From Sphingobacterium paludis (lineage in GTDB: Bacteria > Bacteroidota > Bacteroidia > Sphingobacteriales > Sphingobacteriaceae), in NCBI RefSeq assembly GCF_004364125.1, contig NZ_SNZV01000003.1:310001-374000 (forward strand): a DNA stretch of 64,000 nt, given 5' to 3'. Made by a program: the position numbers and the translations under genes. How positions within the stretch are numbered: position 1 is the stretch's first letter; every line of letters starts with the position of its first letter. This document shows positions 36,552-44,971 of the stretch, one piece after another. The notes under the pieces are model-generated. The model saw only the letters and a program-made list of their open reading frames with translations. It was not told the DNA's origin and did not search any database.

Positions 36552-38846
36552 ATGAGCATCTTTAGAAGCAAATTTAAGTTTTACAAGCAATTGGACTATA
36601 TGGATTGTGGTCCAACTTGCTTGCGCATGGTATCCGCTTACCACGGAAAGGAGTATGATTTAGATTACCTGCGAGCCAATTCCTATATTACGAAGAACGG
36701 CGTAAGCATGCTTGGACTGAGTGAGGCTGCCGAAAAAATAGGATTTAAAACAATCATTGCAAAATTAAGCTTTGAACAACTATCGGAGCAAGTACCTTTA
36801 CCCTGTGTGCTCCATTGGAACCAAGAGCATTTTGTTGTTCTTTACGACGTTGAAAAAAAGAATCTATTCCGAAAAACCGAAAAGTTAGTGCTGGGCGACC
36901 CGGGGCATAATCTTATTCGGCTAGAGCGAAAAGTTTTTGAGAGTTGCTGGCTAAGCGCCGACAACAAAGGGGTAGCATTATTGTTAGAGCCTACACCATC
37001 TTTTTATGAGGACCAAGAGGAACATGCGAAAAAGAACAAGGGATTTCGCTTTTTGATCTCTTACCTGAAACCGTATAAGCAATACTTTACGCAATTGATT
37101 CTGGGCATGTTGCTCGCCAGCCTGATTAGTATGTGCTTTCCATTTTTAACGCAAAGTTTGGTTGACTTCGGGGTGATGAGAAAGAAAATAGACTTTATAC
37201 ATCTCATCTTACTATCACAGCTTTTGTTGTTCATGGGCGGGATAGCGGTCGATTTGATCAGAAATTGGGTGCTGCTCCATGTTAGCACACGCATAAGCAT
37301 CACGATTATTTCCAATTTTTTGATCAAGCTGATGAAGTTGCCCATTAATTTCTTCGAATCAAAAAATGTGGGTGACATCACCCAACGAATCAATGACCAT
37401 CATCGTATAGAGACCTTTCTTACGGGTTCAACGCTTAGCACATTGTTTTCCGTTATCAATTTAATTGTGTTTTCGGTTATTCTAGCGATGTATAACCCGC
37501 AGTTGCTGTTTATTTTCGCGATTGGTAGTGCCCTCTCTATACTGTGGATATCCATCTTTTTACGCAGACGCCGCGATATAGATTACAGTAGATTTCAGCG
37601 CTCTCGAGAGAATCAAAACAGCCTGTTCGAGATTATAACAGGCATGCAAGAAATAAAACTTTATAACAGTCAAAAGACAAGACGATGGGAATGGGAGCGT
37701 GTTCAGGCTAAGCTTTTTAAAGTAAATATACAAAGTCTTGCACTAGAGCAATATCAAGAGATAGGCGCCACCTTCTTTACCCAGCTAAAGAATATCATCA
37801 TCAGTTACGCTGCTGCAATGCTTGTTATCAATCAGGAAATTTCTCTCGGCGTGATGCTGAGTATATCCTACATTATTGGCCAGATGAACAGCCCGTTAAA
37901 CCAGATTATCCAATTTATCAAAGGCATTCAAGATGCGAAAATAAGCTTAGATCGTTTGGGAGAGATACATGAAAGGCCAGAGGAAGATTCGGAAGACGAC
38001 CTGATAGGATATAATGAGAATAATTTTCCACGCATGCCGCAAGAGAAATCCGAAGCGCTTTTCTTGAACCATTCCCGTTTCTTAAAAAATATTAGAGATG
38101 AAAAGGGAGGGATTACGATTTCGAATCTTTCCTTTCAATATGGATCGCCGAAAAGTCCGATGATTCTAAAAAACCTCTCTATGCATATTCCGAAAGGTAA
38201 AATAACAGCGGTCGTTGGAGCGAGTGGAAGCGGAAAGACGACATTGATGAAACTTCTTCTGAAGTTCTACCCAATCACGATGGGAAATATCTACGTCGAT
38301 GGGGTGAACTTACAAGATATATCGGCACAGCTCTGGCGAAACAATTGCGGAACCGTTATGCAAGAAGGTTTTGTTTTTTCGGACTCTATCACGCGAAATA
38401 TTGCTGTCGATGGCGACCGGATTAAGGAAGAGCAGTTTTACGATGCCGTCCGGCTAGCCAATTTAGAGGAGGATATCGCGCGTTTGCCGTTAGGTTTTTC
38501 TACCCGCATAGGAAATTCGGGTTCGGGGTTAAGCGGCGGACAAAAGCAACGATTGTTTATCGCGCGTGCAGTCTATAAGGACCCCAAGTTTTTATTTTTT
38601 GATGAAGCCACAAGTGCGCTTGATGCAAACAATGAAAAGATCATTATGGAAAACCTGGATGAGTTTTACAAGGGAAAAACCGTTTTTGTAATTGCACATC
38701 GTTTAAGCACGGTGAAAAACGCCGATCAAATCATTGTGATGCATAAGGGTGAAATCGTGGAACAAGGAACCCACGAGGAATTAGTGAAAAATAGGGCGTA
38801 TTATTTTGAATTAGTGAAAAATCAATTGGAATTGGGCGCCGCTTAA
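36552..38846 (+). CDS. Peptidase-containing ABC exporter (C39, LanT-like)
   Basis: A 764-residue bacteriocin-type exporter. Residues 1-130 are a C39 peptidase: Q13, catalytic Cys19 (MDCGPTC), His93 (HWNQEHFVVLYD) and Asp116 (LGDPG). Six transmembrane segments follow at about 180-460. The ATPase domain has Walker A GASGSGKTT near 556-564, signature LSGGQKQR, Walker B FLFFDEATSALD and a switch His in VIAHRLSTV. It removes GG leaders and exports the core across the inner membrane. Located behind the precursor-like genes and 11 bp ahead of an HlyD-like adaptor, it forms the export unit of the RiPP locus. Confidence 0.95.
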   Translation: MSIFRSKFKFYKQLDYMDCGPTCLRMVSAYHGKEYDLDYLRANSYITKNGVSMLGLSEAAEKIGFKTIIAKLSFEQLSEQVPLPCVLHWNQEHFVVLYDVEKKNLFRKTEKLVLGDPGHNLIRLERKVFESCWLSADNKGVALLLEPTPSFYEDQEEHAKKNKGFRFLISYLKPYKQYFTQLILGMLLASLISMCFPFLTQSLVDFGVMRKKIDFIHLILLSQLLLFMGGIAVDLIRNWVLLHVSTRISITIISNFLIKLMKLPINFFESKNVGDITQRINDHHRIETFLTGSTLSTLFSVINLIVFSVILAMYNPQLLFIFAIGSALSILWISIFLRRRRDIDYSRFQRSRENQNSLFEIITGMQEIKLYNSQKTRRWEWERVQAKLFKVNIQSLALEQYQEIGATFFTQLKNIIISYAAAMLVINQEISLGVMLSISYIIGQMNSPLNQIIQFIKGIQDAKISLDRLGEIHERPEEDSEDDLIGYNENNFPRMPQEKSEALFLNHSRFLKNIRDEKGGITISNLSFQYGSPKSPMILKNLSMHIPKGKITAVVGASGSGKTTLMKLLLKFYPITMGNIYVDGVNLQDISAQLWRNNCGTVMQEGFVFSDSITRNIAVDGDRIKEEQFYDAVRLANLEEDIARLPLGFSTRIGNSGSGLSGGQKQRLFIARAVYKDPKFLFFDEATSALDANNEKIIMENLDEFYKGKTVFVIAHRLSTVKNADQIIVMHKGEIVEQGTHEELVKNRAYYFELVKNQLELGAA

Positions 38847-38857
38847 AAAAACAGAGT

Positions 38858-39586
38858 ATGCCAAGATTAACGCAAGCATTAGAAAGCGTCAGCAACGAGA
38901 TGGACGAAATCGTTGGTCGCATTCCGCCATGGATCGTACGTTGGGGTATAACCGTATTGTTCGGGGTCGCTACCATTAGCTTATTTATATCCGGCTTCGT
39001 GCGCTTTCCGGATTCTATTGTCGGCACAGTAGTCATCCAAGCGAAGGAACAACCCGGGAAAGTCACTGTACGCAGAGAAAGCGCGAATGAAGAATACAAA
39101 TTTCTGGTCAAGGAAGGAGATCGGGTAAAACCTGGCGACACATTGCTGTTAAGAATAGAAAAATCCGAGAATAAAATATCTCCCGTAACCACGCCGATGA
39201 CGGGTTCGATTTATAGGGTAAGCAGTCGAAATACAGACGGTCTTTTAGAAGAAACAATCTGGGTGGTTCCCATAGCCACAGGGTTTCATATGAAAATCAA
39301 TTATCCAAACAAAGGAGCAGGGAATGTGCAACCTGGGCAGCAGGTACGTATCGCCCTGCATGATTACCCAGATGCCGAGTATGGCTTTCTGGACGGCATC
39401 ATCGAGTCCATCCTGCCTATACAGACTGATGATAAACATCAAGCGACTATTTCTTTAATCCACAATAAACTATTAACTTCACGGGGAAGAGAAATACCCA
39501 TACTCCCCTTAATGGAGGGCAGTGGCGAGATACTACTCAACGAAAAAAGTATTTTCTACCGCATTTTTGGTAGCATCCTGCAGTAG
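38858..39586 (+). CDS. Short HlyD-like membrane-fusion adaptor
   Basis: A 242-residue protein with one transmembrane segment at about residues 32-53, then a periplasmic part with a lipoyl/barrel-sandwich pattern (GTVVIQAKEQPGKVTVRRES, FLVKEGDRVKPGDTLLLRIE, TTPMTGSIYRVSS) and a beta-barrel-like segment (GFHMKINYPNKGAGNVQPGQQVRIAL). The long helical hairpin of ordinary HlyD/LanT partners is missing, which is why it is shorter than usual (about 400 residues). It likely pairs with the C39 exporter. Confidence 0.82.
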   Translation: MPRLTQALESVSNEMDEIVGRIPPWIVRWGITVLFGVATISLFISGFVRFPDSIVGTVVIQAKEQPGKVTVRRESANEEYKFLVKEGDRVKPGDTLLLRIEKSENKISPVTTPMTGSIYRVSSRNTDGLLEETIWVVPIATGFHMKINYPNKGAGNVQPGQQVRIALHDYPDAEYGFLDGIIESILPIQTDDKHQATISLIHNKLLTSRGREIPILPLMEGSGEILLNEKSIFYRIFGSILQ

Positions 39587-39611
39587 TTAATGTTCAAGAA
39601 AACAATGGTTT

Positions 39612-42600
39612 GTGTTTAAAGATTTCGGAAGGTTATTACTTAGGCGTCCTATTTTTACATATGATACCTTATTTGAACCGCAAGGAACCACGCGTTCCCT
39701 GCAGGAGCTCGTTGTCGAAAAGTTAAGCGATGATGTCTTTATGGAGAGCCTGCATTGGGCTTCGCCAGATCTCTTCGATCAGGCCATTCGTTTGCGACAA
39801 AATAAGATCCCACCAAACAAACAAGCAAGAATCCTTCATAGTTTAAAAAAGTATGTCGTGCGTGCTTGTTCGCGATCTACTCCTTATGGAACCTATGCTG
39901 GCTGCAATGTGGTACACTTAGGGGATGGAAATCAAGCGGTTACTTCACATAAAAATCGACATGTACGCCTGGATATGCAGGTGCTGTTTCAACTGCTTCG
40001 ATCGATAGCGAACAACGAAAGCTTACGGCCAATCTTGCGTTATCAAGTTAACAACTCTGTTTATTTGGTTGGAGATGCTTATCGTTATTTGGAGACACAA
40101 GTGACAAATGGACAATTGAACTACCAAATAGCCTCCTTTCAGCGAGATGATCTGCTTGATAAGCTATTAGCCAGCGTTAAAAAACAGCCATGCACACAAA
40201 CTGATCTTATTCATTTCCTTGATGATCGCTATTCGTTAGCTGAGCGTAAAGCCTACACAGACGAACTTATTCGTGCGGATTTTTTCGTTGCTGATGTTAT
40301 GTCGATTTTAACGAGTAAAGATCCAATCTCAAAACTACAAGCGTTCCTCCTCGCCGTGGATAAAGTATCTTCCGGTGCCGCGCATCCATACCTATTGTTC
40401 CTGCAGCTATGTCAAGAGACCATGGAAAAACTGGCCGATTATCCACTTGGAAAAATTCCGTCCCACGACATCGACGCATGCTTACAGTCCCTGCAAGAAT
40501 TAGCTATCACGACAGAAACGAAAAACCTATTCCAAGTTGACTTGTCTCATCCAGCCGCAACAACAGACATTTCCCCAACGATCGTTAAAAATATCCAACA
40601 GGCCATGGCTGTTTTGGCGAAATTAACACCTTCAGAATCGAGCCACGAACGCAGAATAGCAAGGTTTAAACAACTTTTTGTCGAAAAGTATGGTGATCAA
40701 TCTGTTCCTTTGATGGAAGCTATAGACGTGGAACTTGGTATTGGCTTTCCTGCGCAAGCAGCGTTGGGCACGGCAGCGTTTAATGAGATGGCAGACAGTT
40801 TGTCCAAATCTGGGGGGAAGGAACGGCCACTTCCAGAAAAATCGCTCGGCGCGATCGAAATTTGGCTACAGGAGCAGCTTAGAAACGCCTTGGAAAATGG
40901 CGAAACGGAAATTAGACTTTCGCCCGCGGCGTTGGAACAATTTGAAAGCCAACTTCCGAAATTACCACAACAGATCGCTGTTATGGGGCTATTTTTGGCA
41001 AACAATCAGCTGCTGCTTCAGAGTGTTGGCGGGGCGAATGGACTCTCGCTTTTGGGACGTTTCGGCTATATGAACGATGAAATTACTGCCCTGTGTAGCG
41101 ATATTTCCGCGGCCGGGACGGACACCGCCCAGATACATGCCGAAATCCTGTTCTCACCGGAGGGGCGGACGGCGAATATTGCAAGAAACAACGATATTTT
41201 GGCATATAAAATACCTTACCTTACTTACCTTTCCGGTCAAGAAGGGAAAAATATCGCCGTTGACGATCTTTATATTTCTGTAAAGAGGGATCGATTATGC
41301 CTATTTTCCAAAAGCTTAAACAAGGAAGTAAAGCCCTACCTTACACATGCCCATAACTATATGTTGAGTGAGGTTCCTCTCTACCGTTTTTTAGCATCGA
41401 TCCAGCATCAACAAAAAATCGGTCTGCACCTTCATTGGGGAAATTGGTCTAATTGGTTGCGGTTTATCCCGCGCATGACGGTTGGAAATGTTGTGCTGCA
41501 AAAAGCTACCTGGCAAATCAAGGCCGATGAAATAAAAAACATCAAGCGTGCCGATAATCCATTTGCACGGCTAAAGGAAGCGCTGACGCTGTGGAAACTT
41601 CCACGATTTATTTGCTTGGTGGAAGGCGACAACGAACTTTTTATCGATACGGACAATGAGGAGTATCTCGCGCTATTACTACATGAGCTTAAGCCACAGT
41701 CCGCGGCCAAACTTGCTGAATGGCTCTTGGACGAACCCAATACAGCGTCATCAAACAACTATGTGCAACAGTTCATTTTGCCGTTAAGCCGGCCAGAAAA
41801 GAGCCCGGTTAACAGCTATCATGCAGATAGCGAAGACGAAAGCATACAACGCGTTTTTTTTCCAGGTAGCGAATGGATGTATGTCAAGATTTATTGCGGC
41901 GCTTATGTTTCGGATCAGCTGCTGGTTAAGGTCATTCAAACACTTACCGACTCGCTATTGGTCAGTCGAAAGGTAGATCAATTCTTTTTTATCCGCTATA
42001 ATGATCCACATTACCATATCCGTCTGCGTTTGCATCTTCCTGCCGGGGTAGCGGCTGTATCATCCGGGCAAATATTGCAAGAGCTTGACAGCCTGTTGGC
42101 ACCCTATCTGTCGACAAGAATGGTGTGGAAAGTGCAGTTAGATACCTACCAGCGCGAAATTGATCGGTATAGCAGCAGCGCCATGTTGGCTAGTGAGCAG
42201 GCCTTCTTTCATGATTCTGTAGCTTTTTTAGCCATTTTGCAAGAAGAAGATATCTTCGAAGATGATCGGGCACGGTTTTATGGCTGTTTGCAAAATATAG
42301 ACAATTGGTTACTTTTGTTTGGTCTCGCTATGGAAGATCGTCGAAACTTCTGTGCTAAGATGGCAAAAGCTTTTTCTTACGAATTTGACAAAGAAACAAA
42401 TCGACAGATTGATGATCGATTTCGGGCAGAGGAGCAGGATTGGAAAGACATCTTGGGCGGCACGGAGCAAACCTCCGCTATCTTGACCAAACGGAACACG
42501 GCATTAGCACCCTTGGACTTACCGCTAGAAAATCTTTCCAGTTATATCCATATGAGTATCAATCGCTGGTTTAGCAGTAACCAACGATTACTCGAGTTTA

Positions 42601-42662
42601 CGCTTTACAAATACGGTGAAAAAATATACAATCAGCTGATGTATCGCCATGATCACAAATAA
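39612..42662 (+). CDS. Class I lanthipeptide dehydratase (LanB)
   Basis: A 1016-residue, full-length LanB. The N-terminal glutamylation domain has RSTPYGTYAGC at about 88-98, the family's RSTPFGLFAG-like signature. The C-terminal elimination (SpaB_C, thiopeptide-type) domain begins near 750, with EWMYVKIYCGAYVSDQLL, DQFFFIRYNDPHYHIRLRLHL. It should use glutamyl-tRNA(Glu) to turn Ser/Thr of the precursor into dehydroamino acids. The start is GTG at 39612; the frame is closed by TAA at 39588, so no ATG is available in frame. It overlaps the kinase gene by 14 bp. No LanC is seen beside it. Confidence 0.93.
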   Translation: MFKDFGRLLLRRPIFTYDTLFEPQGTTRSLQELVVEKLSDDVFMESLHWASPDLFDQAIRLRQNKIPPNKQARILHSLKKYVVRACSRSTPYGTYAGCNVVHLGDGNQAVTSHKNRHVRLDMQVLFQLLRSIANNESLRPILRYQVNNSVYLVGDAYRYLETQVTNGQLNYQIASFQRDDLLDKLLASVKKQPCTQTDLIHFLDDRYSLAERKAYTDELIRADFFVADVMSILTSKDPISKLQAFLLAVDKVSSGAAHPYLLFLQLCQETMEKLADYPLGKIPSHDIDACLQSLQELAITTETKNLFQVDLSHPAATTDISPTIVKNIQQAMAVLAKLTPSESSHERRIARFKQLFVEKYGDQSVPLMEAIDVELGIGFPAQAALGTAAFNEMADSLSKSGGKERPLPEKSLGAIEIWLQEQLRNALENGETEIRLSPAALEQFESQLPKLPQQIAVMGLFLANNQLLLQSVGGANGLSLLGRFGYMNDEITALCSDISAAGTDTAQIHAEILFSPEGRTANIARNNDILAYKIPYLTYLSGQEGKNIAVDDLYISVKRDRLCLFSKSLNKEVKPYLTHAHNYMLSEVPLYRFLASIQHQQKIGLHLHWGNWSNWLRFIPRMTVGNVVLQKATWQIKADEIKNIKRADNPFARLKEALTLWKLPRFICLVEGDNELFIDTDNEEYLALLLHELKPQSAAKLAEWLLDEPNTASSNNYVQQFILPLSRPEKSPVNSYHADSEDESIQRVFFPGSEWMYVKIYCGAYVSDQLLVKVIQTLTDSLLVSRKVDQFFFIRYNDPHYHIRLRLHLPAGVAAVSSGQILQELDSLLAPYLSTRMVWKVQLDTYQREIDRYSSSAMLASEQAFFHDSVAFLAILQEEDIFEDDRARFYGCLQNIDNWLLLFGLAMEDRRNFCAKMAKAFSYEFDKETNRQIDDRFRAEEQDWKDILGGTEQTSAILTKRNTALAPLDLPLENLSSYIHMSINRWFSSNQRLLEFTLYKYGEKIYNQLMYRHDHK

Positions 42663-43785
42663 CGAACTGTCATTACTATATACCAAACCCCAAATTCGGA
42701 TAAGCATTCACCTGCTTTTTTGGGGATGTGTATTTATTTTTCTTTGTTTTTTTAACCACCTCCCTTTATTCAATACCACGTCATTCAGCCGAATCAGCCT
42801 GCTCTCTAATGCGACATTTCTGGTCGCGATCATCCTGAACCATTACTTCTTTTTTATCATAATCCTCCCATTAATCCGGCGGAAAAAATGGCTGTTGCTA
42901 TTTTTGGCAGTTGTTTCTGGCTACATAAGCAGCATCTATTTGGCTACCGTCCCGCTATGGATTTCCCAGATGGCCTACCCGGACAACAAAGCCTACCTCG
43001 CTAAACTCAACTTTTATGGCGTCCGCTCGTGGAGCGACCTGTTCTCGTACGGCCCCATGATCTGGGCCTTCACCACGATATTCTTTTACAATTTTGCCAC
43101 CATTTTATTAAAAACAGCATTAGACTTTTATAAGAGCCAGCGTGAAAAGTTATCCGCACAGAAAGAACGCAATCTTATGGAACTTCACTTCCTAAAAATG
43201 CAGATCCAACCCCATTTTCTGTTCAATACGCTAAATAATATCTACGGCATGGTTATCGACAACGAGTTGGCGGCCAACTCCATAACTAGGCTTTCCGATT
43301 TACTGCGTTTTTCTATTACAGGATCAAAAAAAGACTGGATTTTGTTGAAAGAAGAAGTGGGTTTTCTGACAGACTACATCAATCTGGAGAAAATTAGGCA
43401 TAAACCCGAAAAGCTTAACCTAGAAGTCGACTTTCATCATGTATCGGAATCGGAGCTGAAAATTCGGCCGCTACTGCTCATTAATTTTATAGAAAATGCT
43501 TTTAAACACGGCGTGAATGCCAGTGCATCAACATCATGGGTTACAGCTTCTCTTGTCGAAAAGGATGGTTTGCTCAAGTTTATCGTTCGAAATAGTAAGC
43601 CGGTAATCGTTCCGAAAGATAAAAAAGAGGACGAACGGAGGGTGCTTCGCCATACGCACGAGGGCGGCATTGGCTTGATCAATGTGCGGCGCCGCTTAGA
43701 ATTGGAGTACCCCGAAAAGCATACACTATCAAGCCGGGAAACAGATACGGAATATTCCGTAGAACTTGTTTTGGATCTTAGGTAG
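42649..43785 (+). CDS. LytS-type sensor histidine kinase
   Basis: A 378-residue membrane kinase. Four hydrophobic segments fill the first 160 residues; a coiled coil follows, then the His_kinase domain with His189 in MQIQPHFLFNTLNNIYG and a GHKL ATPase (LINFIENAFKHGVN, GGIGLINVRRRLEL). It should phosphorylate the LytTR regulator encoded 36 bp downstream. No periplasmic sensor domain is evident, so the signal may be a membrane component or the peptide itself. It overlaps the lanB gene by 14 bp, tying regulation to the biosynthesis operon. Confidence 0.93.
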   Translation: MITNNELSLLYTKPQIRISIHLLFWGCVFIFLCFFNHLPLFNTTSFSRISLLSNATFLVAIILNHYFFFIIILPLIRRKKWLLLFLAVVSGYISSIYLATVPLWISQMAYPDNKAYLAKLNFYGVRSWSDLFSYGPMIWAFTTIFFYNFATILLKTALDFYKSQREKLSAQKERNLMELHFLKMQIQPHFLFNTLNNIYGMVIDNELAANSITRLSDLLRFSITGSKKDWILLKEEVGFLTDYINLEKIRHKPEKLNLEVDFHHVSESELKIRPLLLINFIENAFKHGVNASASTSWVTASLVEKDGLLKFIVRNSKPVIVPKDKKEDERRVLRHTHEGGIGLINVRRRLELEYPEKHTLSSRETDTEYSVELVLDLR

Positions 43786-43821
43786 TCAGAAAGAAAGTGA
43801 TTAACATCTAAAAGAGCTTAT

Positions 43822-44544
43822 ATGAACGTATTGATTGTTGACGACGAACCTATTGCACAAGAAATTCTAAAGAAGCTGGCAGCACGCGTTTCATTTATCG
43901 AAGTGATCGGCTGTTGCGATAATGCTATTTCTGCGCTGGAATTTATCAATACTGCCAACCCAGATTTGATATTCTTGGATATCCAGATGCCCGAAATGAC
44001 CGGCGTAGAGATGCTTTCTATGATGGAACGACGAGGTGCTCAGGTGATCTTTACCACAGCCTATCCGGAGTATGCGATAGATGGGTATGCGCTAGACGCT
44101 ACCGACTACTTATTGAAACCCATTCCGTTTGACCGTTTCCTAAAAGCAGTGAACAAGGCGCATATACGCTTCAAAAACAGCCAGCAATTCAACACAAAGC
44201 CCGACCAAGCACATGTCGATATGGACAGCATTTGGGTTAAAGAAGGAAAACGATTGGTACAAATTTACCTGAAAGATATTGTCATGGTGAAAGCGATGGC
44301 AGACTACATGGAGTTTGTTATGCTCGACTCCCGTGTCATTGTACATGTCACCATGTCAAAACTGGAGGAGCTTTTGCCAACGCCAACATTCCTGCGGGTT
44401 AACCGCTCATGCATTGTCAAGTTATCGGCAATCCGTTCTATTCAAGATTTACAGATCGAAACAATTTTACCAAAAGAACCTAGAATCTCTATCGGTGCCA
44501 CTTATTGGGATTCTGTTAAATCTCATTTCAAAGAATTGTTTTAG
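43822..44544 (+). CDS. LytTR-family response regulator
   Basis: A 240-residue regulator. Receiver domain residues 1-120: acidic VDDEP at 6-10, phospho-acceptor Asp53 (IFLDIQMPEMTG), TTAYPEYAIDGY and KPIPFDRF with the conserved Lys. LytTR DNA-binding domain at about 138-240 (IWVKEGKRLVQIYLKDIVMVKAMADYMEF, FLRVNRSCIVKLSAI). LytTR domains bind direct repeats about two turns apart, which fits the three 21-bp-spaced operator pairs found in this locus. Expected target of the LytS-type kinase. Confidence 0.95.
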   Translation: MNVLIVDDEPIAQEILKKLAARVSFIEVIGCCDNAISALEFINTANPDLIFLDIQMPEMTGVEMLSMMERRGAQVIFTTAYPEYAIDGYALDATDYLLKPIPFDRFLKAVNKAHIRFKNSQQFNTKPDQAHVDMDSIWVKEGKRLVQIYLKDIVMVKAMADYMEFVMLDSRVIVHVTMSKLEELLPTPTFLRVNRSCIVKLSAIRSIQDLQIETILPKEPRISIGATYWDSVKSHFKELF

Positions 44545-44548
44545 CCAT

Positions 44549-44614
44549 TTCATCGAAAAAAAAGGGCCTTTAGTCGAAAAAAAGCCTCCCGGGTCTTTAC
44601 GTCTGGTAGTTTAG
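44549..44614 (+). promoter_or_regulatory. Candidate LytTR operator and promoter, site B
   Basis: Half-sites ttcatcgaaaaa (44549) and ttagtcgaaaaa (44570) are 21 bp apart. A -7-like box, tagtttag (44607-44614), starts 37 bp after the second half-site (one mismatch to TAnnTTTG). It controls the Cys-less precursor gene starting 29 bp after the box. Confidence 0.75.
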
Positions 44615-44642
44615 GGGTAGTACTTATCTAACCCCTTTTATT

Positions 44643-44780
44643 ATGAACACCAAACTAAACTTGAAAAAGAAGATCGTCGTAAAATTGACTAAAGAAACAG
44701 GTAGCAAAAATGCTTTCGGGCGAACAACGACGGGCACTGTGAGCGAAACCGTTTCGGGAACCATAGTATTCAATCAGTAA
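44643..44780 (+). CDS. Cys-less class I lanthipeptide-like precursor
   Basis: A 45-residue peptide behind its own operator B and ended by a hairpin. The first part, TKLNLKKKIVVKLTKE, looks like the leader of Bacteroidota class I lanthipeptides (KLxLKKxTIAKL). The C-terminal half is packed with hydroxy residues: Thr28, 29, 30, 32, Ser34, Thr36, Ser38 and Thr40, eight in thirteen positions. There is no cysteine, and no GG site. LanB could dehydrate these residues, but no thioether ring can form within the peptide. It may therefore become a linear, dehydrated peptide, or serve another job. Confidence 0.78.
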   Translation: MNTKLNLKKKIVVKLTKETGSKNAFGRTTTGTVSETVSGTIVFNQ

Positions 44781-44795
44781 ATGGAAAAGCAAATG

Positions 44796-44832
44796 AAAAA
44801 GGTTGTATCGGTTTTTGCCGGTCAGCCTTTTT
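44796..44832 (+). terminator. Terminator after the Cys-less precursor
   Basis: AAAAAGGTTG pairs with CAGCCTTTTT, and CGG with CCG, around a T-rich loop; a T-run closes it. It lies 16 bp after the stop codon and makes the precursor a one-gene transcript. A 34-codon frame running through it is not counted as a gene. Confidence 0.75.
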
Positions 44833-44871
44833 CGCTTTTAGAGGCTGTACATAACCCCCATCGTTTTGTAT

Positions 44872-44937
44872 TTCATCGAAAATAAAAGTCCGTTCGTCTA
44901 AAAATATACCCTCAAATTGCTTTTACCTATTTCTTTG
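44872..44937 (+). promoter_or_regulatory. Candidate LytTR operator and promoter, site C
   Basis: Half-sites ttcatcgaaaat (44872) and ttcgtctaaaaa (44893) are 21 bp apart. A -7-like box, tttctttg (44930-44937), starts 37 bp after the second half-site (one mismatch to TAnnTTTG). The receptor gene starts 35 bp after the box. Confidence 0.72.
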
Positions 44938-44971
44938 AAATACGTTACCGAGATACTTAAATCTGATATTG

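Noticed and set aside
44781-44885. Tiny frame directly after the Cys-less precursor (MEKQMKKVVSVF...)
   Set aside because: It runs through the hairpin terminator, which explains its sequence.
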